From the NCBI GenBank assembly GCA_020638905.1, contig JACKHP010000002.1:263236-327235 (forward strand): a stretch of DNA of 64,000 nucleotides, written 5' to 3'. Shown here one piece after another: positions 37,133-48,400 of this stretch (the stretch's first letter is position 1; every line of letters starts with the position of its first letter). The DNA is from Planctomycetota bacterium (GTDB lineage Bacteria > Planctomycetota > B15-G4). The translations under genes were made by a program, and so were the position numbers. The notes beneath the pieces are model-generated. The model was not told where the DNA came from, made no database searches, and saw only the letters and a program-made list of their open reading frames with translations.

Positions 37133-39205
37133 TCAGCCGCCCCGCACCAGCTCGAGGAACTCGGCCTCGGTCATGACCTGCACGCCCAGCTCGTTGGCCT
37201 TCTTGAGCTTGCTGCCGGGCTTGTCGCCCACCACGAGCACGTCGAGGTTGCTGCTCACGCCGGACAGCAGCTTGCCGCCGTGGGCCTTCACGAGCTCGTT
37301 CGCCTCGCGTCGCGAGAGCTCGGCGAGCGCGCCGGTGAACAGGAAGCTGCGTCCCGCGAGGACGCCCTCGCCGGCGCGCGCGACGACCGGCGCGGTCGGC
37401 GCGAGACCGAGCGCGAGCATGCGGTCGACGTCGGCCTGCTCGCGCTCGTCGGCCAGCCACCCGAGCAGGCTCTCGGCCACCGCGGGACCGATGGCGGCGA
37501 CGTCTTGCAGCGCGTCGGCGGTCACGGCGCGCAGTGCGTCGAGCGACGTCCAGCGGTCGGCCACGAGCGCGGCGACGGTCTCGCCCACGTGGCGGATGCC
37601 GAGCGCGTAGAGGAAGCGCGCGAAGCTGCGCGTCTTCGCCGCCTCGACGCCGTCGAGCACGTTCTGCGCCGAGAGCTCGCCCATGCGCGGCAGCGCGGCG
37701 AGCGCCTCCTTCTCGAGCGCGAACACGTCGGACAGGCGCCGGACGAGCCCCGTCTCGCACAGCGACTCGATGAGCTTCGATCCCATGCCCTCGATGTCGA
37801 GCGCGCCGCGCGAGACGAAGTGCTCGAGCCGCCGCTTGAACACCGCCGGACAGAGCGGGTTCGGGCAGCGCACGACGACCTCTTCTTCGTCGTCGACGAC
37901 GGGCGTCCCGCACACCGGGCAACGCTCCGGCATCGCGAACGGCTCGCCGTCGCCCGCCTCGGTGACCGCCACGATCTTGGGGATCACGTCGCCCGCACGC
38001 TCGACGAGCACGCGCGCACCGACCTTCACGCCCAGGCGCTCGATCTCGTCCTTGTTGTGCAGCGTCACGTTCTCGACCGTCACGCCGCCCACGTACACGG
38101 GACGGATGACGGCCTTCGGCGTGAGCGCTCCGGTGCGTCCGACCTGGATCTCGATGCGCTCGACCACCGACGTGACCTGCTGCGCCGGGAACTTGAACGC
38201 GATCGCCCAGCGCGGCGACTTGCTGCGCACGCCGAGGCGCCTCTGGAGCGCGAAGTCGTCGACCTTGATGACCGTCCCGTCGACGTCGAAGGGCAGCCCG
38301 TTGCGCTTCGCCTGCAGCGCATCGTAGTGCGCGAGGACGCTCTCGATGTCGCCCAGCGTGGCGAGCTCGCCCGACGTCGGCAGTCCCCACGACGCGATCG
38401 TCGCGATCGCCTCGCCGTGGCTCGTCGCAGCGAAGCCCTCGGTGGCGCCGAAGCCGTACGCGACGAAGTCGAGCGGACGCTTCCGCACCTGCTGCGGGTC
38501 GAGCATCTTGAGCGTGCCCGACGCGAGGTTGCGCGGGTTCACGAACGGTTCCTCGCCGGCCGAATCGCGCTCGGCGTTCACCGCGCGGAAGCTGGCGTGG
38601 GTCATGATCACCTCGCCGCGCACCTCGAGCAGCGCCGGCGGCTTCTTCGTCTTCAGCCTGCGTGGCACCGACCGGATCGTGACCACGTTGTGCGTCACGT
38701 CGTCGCCGACCTTCCCGTCGCCGCGGGTCACGGCGCGCACGAGCTCACCCTGCTCGTAGACGATCTCGAGCGCCACGCCGTCGAGCTTGGGCTCGATCGA
38801 GAATCGCAGCGGGTCGTCGCCGCCCAGGTACGCGGTGATCGACTCGAGCCATTCGAGCACCTCCTCGCGCGAGTAGGTGTTCGCGAGCGAGAGCATCGGC
38901 TGGCGATGCTCGACCGACACGAGGCCCTCGACGGGACGGCCGCCCACGCGTTGCGTCGGCGAGTCGGGCGACAGCAGCTCGGGATGCGCCGTCTCGACCG
39001 CCGCGAGCTCGCGCACGAGCGCGTCGTACTCGGCGTCGGAGATCTCCGGCGCGTCCTTCGCGTAGTAGAGGTCGTCGTGGCGCCGGATCTGCCGCGTGAG
39101 CTCGTCGACGCGGGCGCGCGCACGCTCGAGATCGTCGGACGACGGAGCCTCGGCCTCCGGTTGCTGCGCGGACCTGCCCGACCTGGACGCCTTCGACTTC
39201 GCCAT
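37133..39205 (-). CDS. ligA: NAD-dependent DNA ligase
   Basis: 690 residues, normal for LigA. An N-terminal Ia domain (DDLYYAKDAPEISDAEYDALV) is followed by the adenylation domain with Lys140 in SIEPKLDGVAL. Next come the OB fold, a four-cysteine zinc finger (CPVCGTP ... CPNPLC), helix-hairpin-helix repeats (GIRHVGETVAALVA, AAIGPAVAESLL) and a C-terminal BRCT domain (LAGRSFLFTGALAELSRREA). Seals nicks during replication and repair. The MAKSK start was preferred over an ATG three codons upstream. First gene of a ligA-dbpA-VF530 run. Confidence 0.97.
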   Translation of the reverse strand: MAKSKASRSGRSAQQPEAEAPSSDDLERARARVDELTRQIRRHDDLYYAKDAPEISDAEYDALVRELAAVETAHPELLSPDSPTQRVGGRPVEGLVSVEHRQPMLSLANTYSREEVLEWLESITAYLGGDDPLRFSIEPKLDGVALEIVYEQGELVRAVTRGDGKVGDDVTHNVVTIRSVPRRLKTKKPPALLEVRGEVIMTHASFRAVNAERDSAGEEPFVNPRNLASGTLKMLDPQQVRKRPLDFVAYGFGATEGFAATSHGEAIATIASWGLPTSGELATLGDIESVLAHYDALQAKRNGLPFDVDGTVIKVDDFALQRRLGVRSKSPRWAIAFKFPAQQVTSVVERIEIQVGRTGALTPKAVIRPVYVGGVTVENVTLHNKDEIERLGVKVGARVLVERAGDVIPKIVAVTEAGDGEPFAMPERCPVCGTPVVDDEEEVVVRCPNPLCPAVFKRRLEHFVSRGALDIEGMGSKLIESLCETGLVRRLSDVFALEKEALAALPRMGELSAQNVLDGVEAAKTRSFARFLYALGIRHVGETVAALVADRWTSLDALRAVTADALQDVAAIGPAVAESLLGWLADEREQADVDRMLALGLAPTAPVVARAGEGVLAGRSFLFTGALAELSRREANELVKAHGGKLLSGVSSNLDVLVVGDKPGSKLKKANELGVQVMTEAEFLELVRGG

Positions 39206-39259
39206 GCCGCACACGATACCGGTCCGCCCGCGCGCGGGCGACGGGGGCGGGCCGGTGCG

Positions 39260-39739
39260 TCAGCCCTCGTCGCTCACCGTCATGAGCGGCGGGACGGTCG
39301 CGGTCACGATCCAACGGTGCTCGGCGACCTCGTTGCGCGGCACGACGGTGTACGTCGTCGAGCGATCGAGGGCCTCGACGTCCGTGATCCACAGGGACAC
39401 GAAGCGCACGCGTCCGTCGGCCGAGGTGAGCCCGCCGGTTCCGGTCACGGCCTGGACCGGCGGATGGCCGGGCGCCTGGAGGGTGAACCGGCGGTCGGCC
39501 GCCGCGGTGAACGCCTTGAGCGCGGGGAAGCCGTCCCACTCGGCGACGTGGGCGAGCAACAGCACGCGCTCGCCGTCGAAGTGGCGGCGCAGGCCGGGTT
39601 GCAGGCGCGCGTCGTCGGACCAGACGAGCTCGTCGAGGGTCAGGCGCGCGGCGGCGACCGGCTCCGTCGCAGACGGCGAGGACGCCGCGGGCGCGCTGCA
39701 CCCCAGCGCGAGCAGGCAGGCGGCGAGCAGGAACTTCAT
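39260..39739 (-). CDS. hypothetical lipoprotein
   Basis: 159 residues, not recognised. The start at 39739 gives a lipoprotein signal peptide (KFLLAACLLALGCSAP, Cys17); longer frames lack one. The mature part has a Ser/Ala/Pro spacer, then a compact domain with ARLTLDELVWSDDARLQPGL and a beta-rich end (RFVSLWITDVEALDRSTTYT). No catalytic motif. Likely periplasmic and membrane-tethered. Confidence 0.65.
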   Translation of the reverse strand: MKFLLAACLLALGCSAPAASSPSATEPVAAARLTLDELVWSDDARLQPGLRRHFDGERVLLLAHVAEWDGFPALKAFTAAADRRFTLQAPGHPPVQAVTGTGGLTSADGRVRFVSLWITDVEALDRSTTYTVVPRNEVAEHRWIVTATVPPLMTVSDEG

Positions 39740-39866
39740 CGCGAGGGCTCCCGTTGCTGGACACGGCAGGCGTCCGGTCAGCCTATCCCGCGATCGGGCG
39801 GCGGTCACTTCGGAGCGGTGGGCGCACCCGCTTGCGCCTCGCAGAGCGCCGCGGCGGAGCGAGACC

Positions 39867-41093
39867 TCAGACGTCCCCCAACCACATCGCGTCGCCGTAG
39901 CTGAACAGGCGGAAGCCGGCAGCCACCGCGTGCGCGTAGGCGCGTCGGATCGTCTCGGCGCCGGCGAAGGCCGAGACGAGCACGAGCAACGTCGAGCGCG
40001 GCTGGTGGAAGTTCGTGAGCAGCGCGTCGACCGCGCGGAAGCGGTAGCCGGGTCGGATGAAGAGCCGCGTCGCGCCGGGCCCAGCGTGCAGCGTCCGTCC
40101 GTCGTCGGAGACGGCCGATTCGAGCGCGCGCACGCTCGTCGTTCCGACGGCGATCACGCGTCCTCCGCGGGCGCGCGTCGCCGCGTAGGCCTCGGCCACC
40201 GCGTCGGGGATCGCGTAGCGCTCCTCGTGCATGACGTGCTCGTCGAGCGTCTCGCCGCGCATCGGACGGAACGTGCCCTCTCCCACGTCGAGCCGCAGCC
40301 GCGCGACCTCGACGCCGCGCGCCCGGGCCGCGTCGAGCAGCGCCGGCGTGAGGTGCAGTCCCGCGGTGGGCGCGGCGGCCGCGGTGCCGAGGGGCGCTCC
40401 GGCCTCGCCGAACGCGTCCGGGTTCGCGCCGACGGGGTCGCGGGACGCACCCTCGCCGCCCGCCGCGGTCGGGCCGCGCGCGAACGTCGTCTGGTAGCGC
40501 TCGCGATCGAGGACGTCGCGCGGGTCGCCGTCCTCGGCACGCTCGATGTACGGCGGCAGCGGCATGCGTCCCGCGTCCGCCATGAGCGCGGGTACGTCGC
40601 GTCCGCGGACGACGGCGACGGCGAAGCGTCCCTCGCCGAGCACCGCCTCGACGCGCCACGTGTCGCCCTGGACGTCGAGCGTCTCGCCGGCGCCGATCGT
40701 CCCGCGCGTGCCGAGCAGCACCGTGGCGGCGCGCGCCGTCGCCGCGAGCACGAGCACCGAGACCTTGCCGCCCGTCGCAGTCCGGTGCGCCGCGAGCCGC
40801 GCCGGTGGCACCCAGGTCTCGTTGAGCACGAGCAGGTCGCCCGCACGCAGCACGCCGAGCAGATCGGGGATGCGCCCCTCGCGCAGGCCCGACGACGCCT
40901 CCGCGCCCGCCTCGGCGCTCGCATCCCCGCCGCCGCGCCCCTGCTCTCCGGCGTCGGTGTCGGCTCGCGCGCCGTCGGCGAACCCGCGCCGGACGAACAG
41001 CAGCCGAGCCTGCTCGCGCCGCGGCGCCGGCACCTGCGCCACCGCCTCGGGCGGGTGCTCGAAGTCGTACGACGCCACGCGCGAGGGATCCAT
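39867..41093 (-). CDS. queA: tRNA preQ1(34) S-adenosylmethionine ribosyltransferase-isomerase
   Basis: 408 residues versus about 350 usual. Transfers and isomerises the ribosyl part of SAM onto preQ1-tRNA to form epoxyqueuosine. Family motifs are ASYDFEHPPEAVAQVPAPRR, DLLVLNETWVPPARL, RMPLPPYI, YQTTFA, APTAGLHLTP, GTFRPMR, MHEERYAIP, VGTTSVRALES and LTNFHQPRSTLL. Two Gly/Ala-rich insertions (about 43-72 and 205-235) account for the extra length and probably form surface loops. No other queuosine gene is adjacent. Confidence 0.94.
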   Translation of the reverse strand: MDPSRVASYDFEHPPEAVAQVPAPRREQARLLFVRRGFADGARADTDAGEQGRGGGDASAEAGAEASSGLREGRIPDLLGVLRAGDLLVLNETWVPPARLAAHRTATGGKVSVLVLAATARAATVLLGTRGTIGAGETLDVQGDTWRVEAVLGEGRFAVAVVRGRDVPALMADAGRMPLPPYIERAEDGDPRDVLDRERYQTTFARGPTAAGGEGASRDPVGANPDAFGEAGAPLGTAAAAPTAGLHLTPALLDAARARGVEVARLRLDVGEGTFRPMRGETLDEHVMHEERYAIPDAVAEAYAATRARGGRVIAVGTTSVRALESAVSDDGRTLHAGPGATRLFIRPGYRFRAVDALLTNFHQPRSTLLVLVSAFAGAETIRRAYAHAVAAGFRLFSYGDAMWLGDV

Positions 41094-41143
41094 CGCTGAC
41101 AGGATACGGACGGCCGTCGAACACGCACGCCCGCACCCGCGTG

Positions 41144-41161
41144 CCCGAACCCGAACCCGAA
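41144..41161. repeat. (CCCGAA)3 short tandem repeat
   Basis: Three exact CCCGAA units directly beside the hairpin at 41167. The unit differs by one base from the GAAGCC unit of the longer arrays, so it may be a seed or decayed copy of the same repeat class. Confidence 0.8.
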
Positions 41162-41166
41162 CAAAG

Positions 41167-41201
41167 ACGGGACCCCGCGGCCGTTCGCCGCGGGGTCCCG
41201 T
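41167..41201 (-). terminator. 14-bp hairpin followed by T-rich bases
   Basis: ACGGGACCCCGCGG and its complement form perfect arms around a 7-base loop. On the minus strand the stem is followed by CTTTGTTCGGG, giving a short U-containing tail. Fits termination of the leftward zinc-finger gene before queA. Confidence 0.6.
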
Positions 41202-41402
41202 CACCTCACCTCTTCGCGTGACGAACCATGCTGTGCGTCACTCCGGATCGCCGGGGTCCCGCCCGGCGCTCGGATCGCTGACGCCCGGGGCGCTGCGGGA
41301 TAACATCCCGTGCATCCATCCGCGGACGATCGCTCCGATCGGCGGACTCGACGACTGCGGTCGCCACGATCGGCGGCTCGTGCCCCCTCGCGCCGCGCCG
41401 AC

Positions 41403-41996
41403 TCATCCGTGGACGTCGGCGAGCAGGCGCTCGGCCACGCGGTTCGCCTCGCGCTCGCAACCCACGCGCACGAGCTGGCCGAGCCACGCCAGCCCCACGT
41501 CGAGGCCGTGCGGATCGAGCCGTGCGGCGAGTTCGAGGGCCTGCCCGGGCCGCTCCTCGCGCCCGAACGCCAGCACGGCACGCGCCGCCAGCCACGTCGA
41601 CGTCGGACAACCGGACGCGGTGCGCAGCCATGCCTCGGCGCGCAGCAGGTGCAGGCGCTCGACGTCGCGACGCCTCTCGGCCGGCGGACGCGGGTCCCGG
41701 CCGCGGCTCACGGCGAGCAGGTCGCGCGCCAGGCGCGCCGCGAGTTCGCCCGCCAGCGCGAGCCGCGCGCGGCGTTCGAGTTCGCGCGGCGGGACGCGCA
41801 GGTCGCGCGGCGCGACGTGCGCGTCGAGCCAGCGCCGCACGAGCGCCAGCTCGTCGACGAAGGCATCGCACTCGTCGCAGCCGCGCACGTGGCGCGCGAA
41901 CTCCCGTCCACGCGCCCGCAGCCGCTCGCCCACCGCGAGCCGGCACAGCGCGTGCCTGACCTCGACGCAGGACGGACCCGTACGCACTTCATCCAT
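41403..41996 (-). CDS. putative anti-sigma-like protein with zf-HC2-type zinc finger
   Basis: 197 residues. The first 45 residues resemble a zf-HC2 anti-sigma zinc-binding domain: an early cysteine in GPSCVEVRHALC followed by FARHVRGCDEC (His-x3-Cys-x2-Cys). The remainder is helical and Arg/Leu/Ala-rich with no membrane helix. Such domains usually hold an ECF sigma factor, but no sigma gene is adjacent, so the partner is unknown. It may instead be a repeat-type scaffold protein. The ATG was chosen because the zinc motif follows closely. Confidence 0.55.
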   Translation of the reverse strand: MDEVRTGPSCVEVRHALCRLAVGERLRARGREFARHVRGCDECDAFVDELALVRRWLDAHVAPRDLRVPPRELERRARLALAGELAARLARDLLAVSRGRDPRPPAERRRDVERLHLLRAEAWLRTASGCPTSTWLAARAVLAFGREERPGQALELAARLDPHGLDVGLAWLGQLVRVGCEREANRVAERLLADVHG

Positions 41997-42403
41997 GGTG
42001 CTCTGCTCCCTGGTGCTCGCCGTCGCCCTGCGACGGACGCGTCTGCCGGCGCCCGCCGAGATCGCGCCGGGGTCGACGCACCACTTGGCCCATGACCCGC
42101 ACCGCGGCCCCGCGGCACGTCGTCGTCCGGTGAACGACCCCGTTGCAACCGGCGGCTGATGCCCGACGCGCACACGGGATCACGCCGCAGCCAAGCGGGA
42201 CGTTCGCCCCACGCGCGACGGACGGGCTCCCGGCGGCGCTGCGACGGGCATTGTGCGCTCGACAAGATCGTCGTCGACGCGGGCCTGCGGAGGCCCCGCC
42301 CGCCTGTCCGTCGGCGGGTCGCTCGGCTATCATCCGGCCGTCGGCCGCGCCCTGGAGCGCTTCGCTCCCCCATCGCTTCGCGCGGCACCGCAGGAGACCC
42401 CCG
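41997..42403. other. divergent intergenic region, probable promoters
   Basis: 407 bp between the divergent zinc-finger gene and pdxS. A TATCAT at 42328-42333 could be a -10 for pdxS but has no convincing -35. No gene is supported; open frames here are Arg/Gly-rich with no ribosome-binding site. Confidence 0.45.
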
Positions 42404-43294
42404 ATGTCCGAGTCCGCCACTCCCATCCGCCTCAAGACCGGCCTCGCCGAGATGCTCAAGGGCGGCGTGATCATGGACGTGACCACCGTCGAGCAGGCGC
42501 AGATCGCCGAGGCCTCGGGTGCGTGCGCGGTCATGGCGCTCGAGCGCGTGCCGTCCGACATCCGGCGCGACGGCGGCGTGGCGCGCATGGCGCGCATCGA
42601 CATCATCGAGTCGATCATGAAGACCGTCTCGATCCCGGTCATGGCCAAGGCGCGCATCGGACACTTCGCCGAGGCGCGCGTCCTGCAGCAGCTCGGCGTC
42701 GACTACATCGACGAGTCCGAGGTGCTCACGCCGGCCGACGACAAGCACCACATCGACAAGCACGCGTTCGACGTGCCGTTCGTGTGCGGCGCGCGCAACC
42801 TGGGCGAGGCGCTGCGGCGCGTCGGCGAGGGCGCGGCGATGATCCGTACGAAGGGCGAGGCCGGCTCGGGCAACATCGTCGAGGCCGTGCGCCACATGCG
42901 CCAGGTCGTGGGCGACATCCGCCGTCTCACGGTGCTCGGCGAGGAAGAGCTCATGGCCCAGGCCAAGGAACTGGGCGCGCCGTACGAGCTCGTGCGCATC
43001 GTGGCGCGCGACGGCAGGCTGCCCGTCCCGAACTTCGCCGCGGGCGGCGTGGCCACGCCGGCCGACGCGTCGCTCATGATGTCGCTCGGTGCCGAGGCGG
43101 TCTTCGTCGGCTCGGGCATCTTCAAGAGCGAGGATCCCGAGACGTTCGCCAAGGCGATCGTGCAGGCCACCACGCACTGGGACGACCCCGAGCGCGTGCT
43201 CGACGCCTGCCGCCAGGTCGTCAAGGCGCCGATGGTCGGCCTCGACCTCGACAAGCTCGACCCGAGCGAGATGCTCCAGACCCGGGGCTGGTAG
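42404..43294 (+). CDS. pdxS: pyridoxal 5'-phosphate synthase, synthase subunit
   Basis: 296 residues, TIM barrel. Makes PLP from ribose 5-phosphate, glyceraldehyde 3-phosphate and ammonia supplied by PdxT. Conserved: LKTGLAEMLKGGVIMDVTTV, ALERVPSDIRRDGGVARM, catalytic lysine in PVMAKARIGHF, second lysine in MIRTKGEAGSGN, and NFAAGGVATPADASLMM with VFVGSGIFKS near the C-terminus. AGGAG lies seven bases before the ATG. PdxT follows after two bases, so the two subunits are made from one message. Confidence 0.98.
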   Translation: MSESATPIRLKTGLAEMLKGGVIMDVTTVEQAQIAEASGACAVMALERVPSDIRRDGGVARMARIDIIESIMKTVSIPVMAKARIGHFAEARVLQQLGVDYIDESEVLTPADDKHHIDKHAFDVPFVCGARNLGEALRRVGEGAAMIRTKGEAGSGNIVEAVRHMRQVVGDIRRLTVLGEEELMAQAKELGAPYELVRIVARDGRLPVPNFAAGGVATPADASLMMSLGAEAVFVGSGIFKSEDPETFAKAIVQATTHWDDPERVLDACRQVVKAPMVGLDLDKLDPSEMLQTRGW

Positions 43295-43296
43295 CC

Positions 43297-43949
43297 GTGG
43301 CGGCGGTCGACGAGGCGCGGCGCATCGTGGACGGCGGGCCCGCACCACGCTCGCGGGACGGCGAGCGCTCACGGTCGCAGCTCGTGGTGGGCGTGCTCGC
43401 GGTGCAGGGCGACAGCGAGGCGCACGCGCGCTCGGTGCGCGCGCTCGGACACGTCCCGCGCTTCGTGAAGCGTCGCGAGCACCTGCAGGGATGCGACGCG
43501 CTGCTGCTGCCGGGCGGCGAGTCGACCACGATGCTCAAGTTCCTGCGGGCCGAGGGGCTCGACGCGGCCATCGTCGACTTCTGCGCGTCGGGGCGTCCCG
43601 TCTTCGGGACGTGCGCGGGCGCGATCCTGCTCGCGACGCGCGTGACCGGTCCCGAGCAGCCCTCGCTGGGAGTGCTCGACGTGACCGTCGAGCGCAACGC
43701 CTACGGACGCCAGCTCGATTCGTTCGTGGCGCACGCTGCGGACGACGCGGGCGACCTCGCCGGCATCGAGCTCGTGTTCATCCGCGCGCCGATCGTGCGC
43801 GAGGCCGGACCCGACGTCGAGGTCGTGCTCGAGCACGGCGGACTGCCGGTGCTCGTACGCCACGGCAACGTCTGGGCGGCCACGTTCCATCCCGAGATGA
43901 CCGACGACGCGCGGCTGCTCGCGCGCGTGCTCGCGGACGCGCGCCCCTC

Positions 43950-43953
<4 letters not shown>
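43297..43953 (+). CDS. pdxT: pyridoxal 5'-phosphate synthase, glutaminase subunit
   Basis: 218 residues from a GTG two bases after the pdxS stop. Glutamine amidotransferase that passes ammonia to PdxS. Class-I glutaminase motifs: GVLAVQGDSEAH, LLLPGGESTTM, the nucleophile in FGTCAGAIL, and the His-Glu pair in FHPEM near the end. The first 30 residues are an unconserved, Arg-rich leader before the fold; an internal start closer to LVVGVLAVQG is possible. The stop overlaps the nth start as GTGA. Confidence 0.95.
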
Positions 43954-44720
<767 letters not shown>

Positions 44721-44821
44721 CCGAGTCCGCGGTGCCCGCGCGATTTGGGCACCGCTCGACGGCCGGCACCCCGCCGCGCCCTCGCCACCGTCGACGAGCA
44801 CGCTCTTGATAGAGTGGTGCG

Positions 44822-45484
44822 GTGAACGATCTCGTCGGCAGGTCCCCGCTCTTCCCGTTGCCCTTCGGGGCCCTGCTGCCGGGACAACTCCTCCCGCTCC
44901 ACGTCTTCGAGCCGCGCTACCGGCGCATGCTCGAGGTCGTGCGCAAGGGCGACCGCATGATCGCCATGGCGACCCTCGCCACGGGCTGGCCGGTCGAGGC
45001 GCTCGGCAACCCGCCGATCCATCCCGTGGTCGGCATCGGCCGGCTCGTGAAGGACAAGCTCAACGCCGACGGCACGAGCGACATCGTGCTGCACGGCATC
45101 GTGCGCGGCGAGATCACGGCCGAGGCCGGCGGCGAACCCTACCGTCAGGCGCTCGTGCGCCTGCACCCCGACGACGAAGACCACCCGGCCATCGCGTACC
45201 GCCTGCGGCGCGCGCTGCTCGAGGGGCTCAGCGAGCGGCTGGGCGGCAAGCTCGTGTGCGACGTGACGACGGGGTTCCAGCCGGGAGGCCTGGTCGATCG
45301 CATCGCCGTCGGACTCGACCTCGACCCCGAACAACGCGTCGAACTCATGCAGGCCATCGCACCCGAGAAGCGCGTGCACCTGCTGATCGAGGTCCTGGGC
45401 GAGCGTCGGCACCGCCAGAAGCTGTTCGCCCTCGTGCCCAAGCTCGCCGAATTCTCGCTCTCGCTCCAGGACAGCAAGACATGA
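44822..45484 (+). CDS. LON N-terminal (substrate-binding) domain protein
   Basis: 220 residues. PLFPLPFGALLPGQLLPLHVFEPRYRRML is the hallmark start of a LON substrate-binding domain; the ATPase and protease parts of Lon are absent. Such stand-alone proteins (YcbK/CRBN-like) have no settled function. GTG start; its TGA overlaps the ATG of the M1 peptidase by four bases, so the two are coupled, hinting at a joint role in protein turnover. Confidence 0.88.
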   Translation: MNDLVGRSPLFPLPFGALLPGQLLPLHVFEPRYRRMLEVVRKGDRMIAMATLATGWPVEALGNPPIHPVVGIGRLVKDKLNADGTSDIVLHGIVRGEITAEAGGEPYRQALVRLHPDDEDHPAIAYRLRRALLEGLSERLGGKLVCDVTTGFQPGGLVDRIAVGLDLDPEQRVELMQAIAPEKRVHLLIEVLGERRHRQKLFALVPKLAEFSLSLQDSKT

Positions 45485-48400
45485 AGACCGCCTTCTCCGC
45501 GCTCTTCGGCGCCGTCGGAAGCACCCTCGCGCAACCCCGGCTGGTGTTCCTGCTGTGGCTCGTGAACGCGGCCGTCGCGCTCGTCCTCGTCGCGCCGCTC
45601 TTCGACGCGATCGACACGACGGTGGCGCACAACCCGCTGGCGTCCACGGCGCTCACGTCCTTCGACGACGAGGTGCTGGTCGACTTCGAGAACACGCACG
45701 CCCCGACGCTCGACGCCACGCTGCGCGGCGTGCGCACGGCCGCGCTGCCGTTCGTGCTGCTCTCGTCGATCCTGGCCATGGGCGTGCTCACGCAGCTCAC
45801 GTCGCGACGAGGCGGCCCCGGCCTGCTGGCCGGCTGCGGACGCCACGGACATCGCGCCTTCTGGCTGCTCGCCACCACGCTGCTCGCGCTGTGGGGCCTC
45901 TCGTTCGGCAGCGACGCGCTCTCGGGCTGGATCACCCGCTCGTTCACCGAGGGCGTGCGCGACGCGTCCGCCGGGTTGCTGGGCTGGACGATGACGGCGA
46001 GGTCGGCGCTCGTCGTGCTGGCGGCCGGGGCGCTGCTCACCGCGCATCGCGTGGCGCGTCTGCGCGTCGTGCTGGGCGGCGAACGCTTCGTCCCGCTCAC
46101 GTGGCTGCGCGCGCTGGCGTCGGTGCTGCGTCACCCGCTCGCGGTGGGGACGGCCTCGATCCTGTCGCTCTTGCCGCTTCTGCTCGTGGGCTGGGCGCAC
46201 CTCGTGGCGTCCGACGCGCTGCTGGCGAACGACGGATGGCTGCCGGGCGTGCGCCTCGAGTGGCGCATGCTGCTGCTGTTCCAGGTGACGCTGCTGCTCG
46301 TGCAGGCCGCGCTCGTCTACCGTGCCGCGGTCGACGTGCGCCTGTGGCCGCTGCTGCGTCCGTCCGACGGCGCGCCCGTCGACCCGATCGGCCCGTCCGA
46401 CGTCGACCCGCTCGGACAGGGCGTGGCCGCGGCGGGTGGTGCGGCGCTGCTGTTCGTGGTCGCATCCGCGGGCGTGCTGCTCGCGTTCCGCGGAGAGACC
46501 CCGGCCGACGCCGCGACCGCCGCGCCCGCGCTGCCGGTCGCGACGACCGCCGCCCCCGCGCCGCCCGCCACGCTCGCGGCGGCCTCCGCCGAGCCCGCGG
46601 TTGCCGCACCCCTCGCGCAGGACGCCTCCGCGCCGCCTCCCCCGGCACGACCCGCCGCCCTCGACGCGCCCGCGTTCGTGCCGGCCGCGACGCCGCGGCG
46701 TCCCGAGCTGCGCAATCGCTACGCGATGGACGTGACCCTCGACCTCGCCGGGCACACGGCCGACGCGCGCCAGCGCGCGACCTTCGTGAACACCACCGAC
46801 GCGCCCGTCCCCGACCTGTGGATGCACCTCTACGCGGCGGCGTTCTCCAACGACCGGACGATCTACATGCGCGAGTCCGCGCTGCTCGGACGCAACGGCG
46901 ACGCGGTCGCCGAGCGCGGCGAGGCCGACGGCGGCGGCATCGAGATCCGCTCGGTGCGGCTCGAGGGCGCCGAGCTGGGCGACGCGGTCAGCATCGCCGG
47001 CGACGAGCGCGACGTGGGCGACGGACGCGATGCGTCGCTCATGCACGTGCGGCTGCCCGCGCCCGTCCCGCCCGGCGGACAGGTGACGCTCGAGATCGAC
47101 TTCACCACGCGCTTCCCGCGCACCGTGGCGCGCATGGGGATGACCGGACTGCACCTCGACGGCATGCAGTGGTTCCCGAAGTTCTGTGCGCACGACGCGG
47201 GCGGCTGGCGGAACCGTCCCTTCTGGAGCACCGGCGAGTTCTTCGCCGACTTCGGCAGCTACGACGTGACGTTCACCTGGCCGACGACGATCGACGAGCA
47301 CCCGGTCGAGCTCGAGGCCACCGGCGTCCCGCACGAGCTGGTGGCGCGCGGCGACGGCATGCAGACGCGGCGCTACCTCGCCACCGACGTGCACGACTTC
47401 GCGTTCACCGCCGACCCCGCGTTCCAGCGCATCGAGCGCGAGTGGACGGCGCCCGACGGCCGCAAGATCCCCGTGGTCTACCTGTGCCAGCCGTACGCGC
47501 TGCCGAAGGCCGACCTCGTGCTCGACGTCGTGCTGACGTGCCTCGACCGCTCCGCCGAGTGGTGGATGCCGTACCCGTGGCCGCGCCTCGTGATCGACGG
47601 CCTGCCCTTCGGCCAGGGCGGCGGCATGGAGTACCCCATGCTGTTCACGATCAGCCAGAACCAGCCCAACCACCTCGCGTCGCTCGTCGACCTCTCCGAA
47701 GACCCGGCAGGCGTCACGGCGCACGAGTTCGGGCACCAGTACTGGTACGGCGTCATGGCCAGCGACGAGGTCGACGAGGCCTGGCTCGACGAGGGCATCA
47801 ACACCTGGTCGACGAACCGCTTCATGGACGCCTGGCGTCCGTCGCCCGGACGTGTCGGCGCACTCACGTTCCTGCGTCGCGACCTGGCCTGCGGCGTGGC
47901 GAACGGGTCGTTCTTCGGCTCGGGATGGCTCGACCCGGCGCAGGTCGTGGGATGGAGCGAGAGTCCGTTCCGCTCGTCGCGCAGCCTGCTGGGCTTCGGC
48001 TTCCCCGGCGTGCGGTCGCTGGCGCTCGACGACATGGGTGTCGACCGCGTCGCCTGGGAGAAGGCGCGCTACGCCGACGTCGCGAAGGTGCGTCCGCTCT
48101 CGGCACCCTCGCGCGACTTCACGCGCGGCTACGGCCCGATCGTCTACAGCAAGACCGGGCTCGCGATGGCGACGCTCGAGCGTCACCTCGGCCGCGACGG
48201 CATGGACCGCCTCATGCGCCGCTACGTCGAGTCGTTCGCCTTCCGGCACCCCACCGCCGACGACTTCCTCTCGCTCGTCGAGGCCGAGGGCGGACGTCCT
48301 GCGCGCACGCTCTTCGAGCAGCTCGTGCGGACGAACGGCACCGTCGACTTCGCCGTCGAGGAGGTGCGCAGCGTCGAGCAGGCTCCGCTGGTCGGCTTCC

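Larger units (their letters stand above)
41094..41402. other. intergenic region with short repeat and terminator
   Basis: 309 bp between the zinc-finger gene end and queA start. Holds the (CCCGAA)3 run and a strong hairpin, listed separately; no supported gene. Confidence 0.6.
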
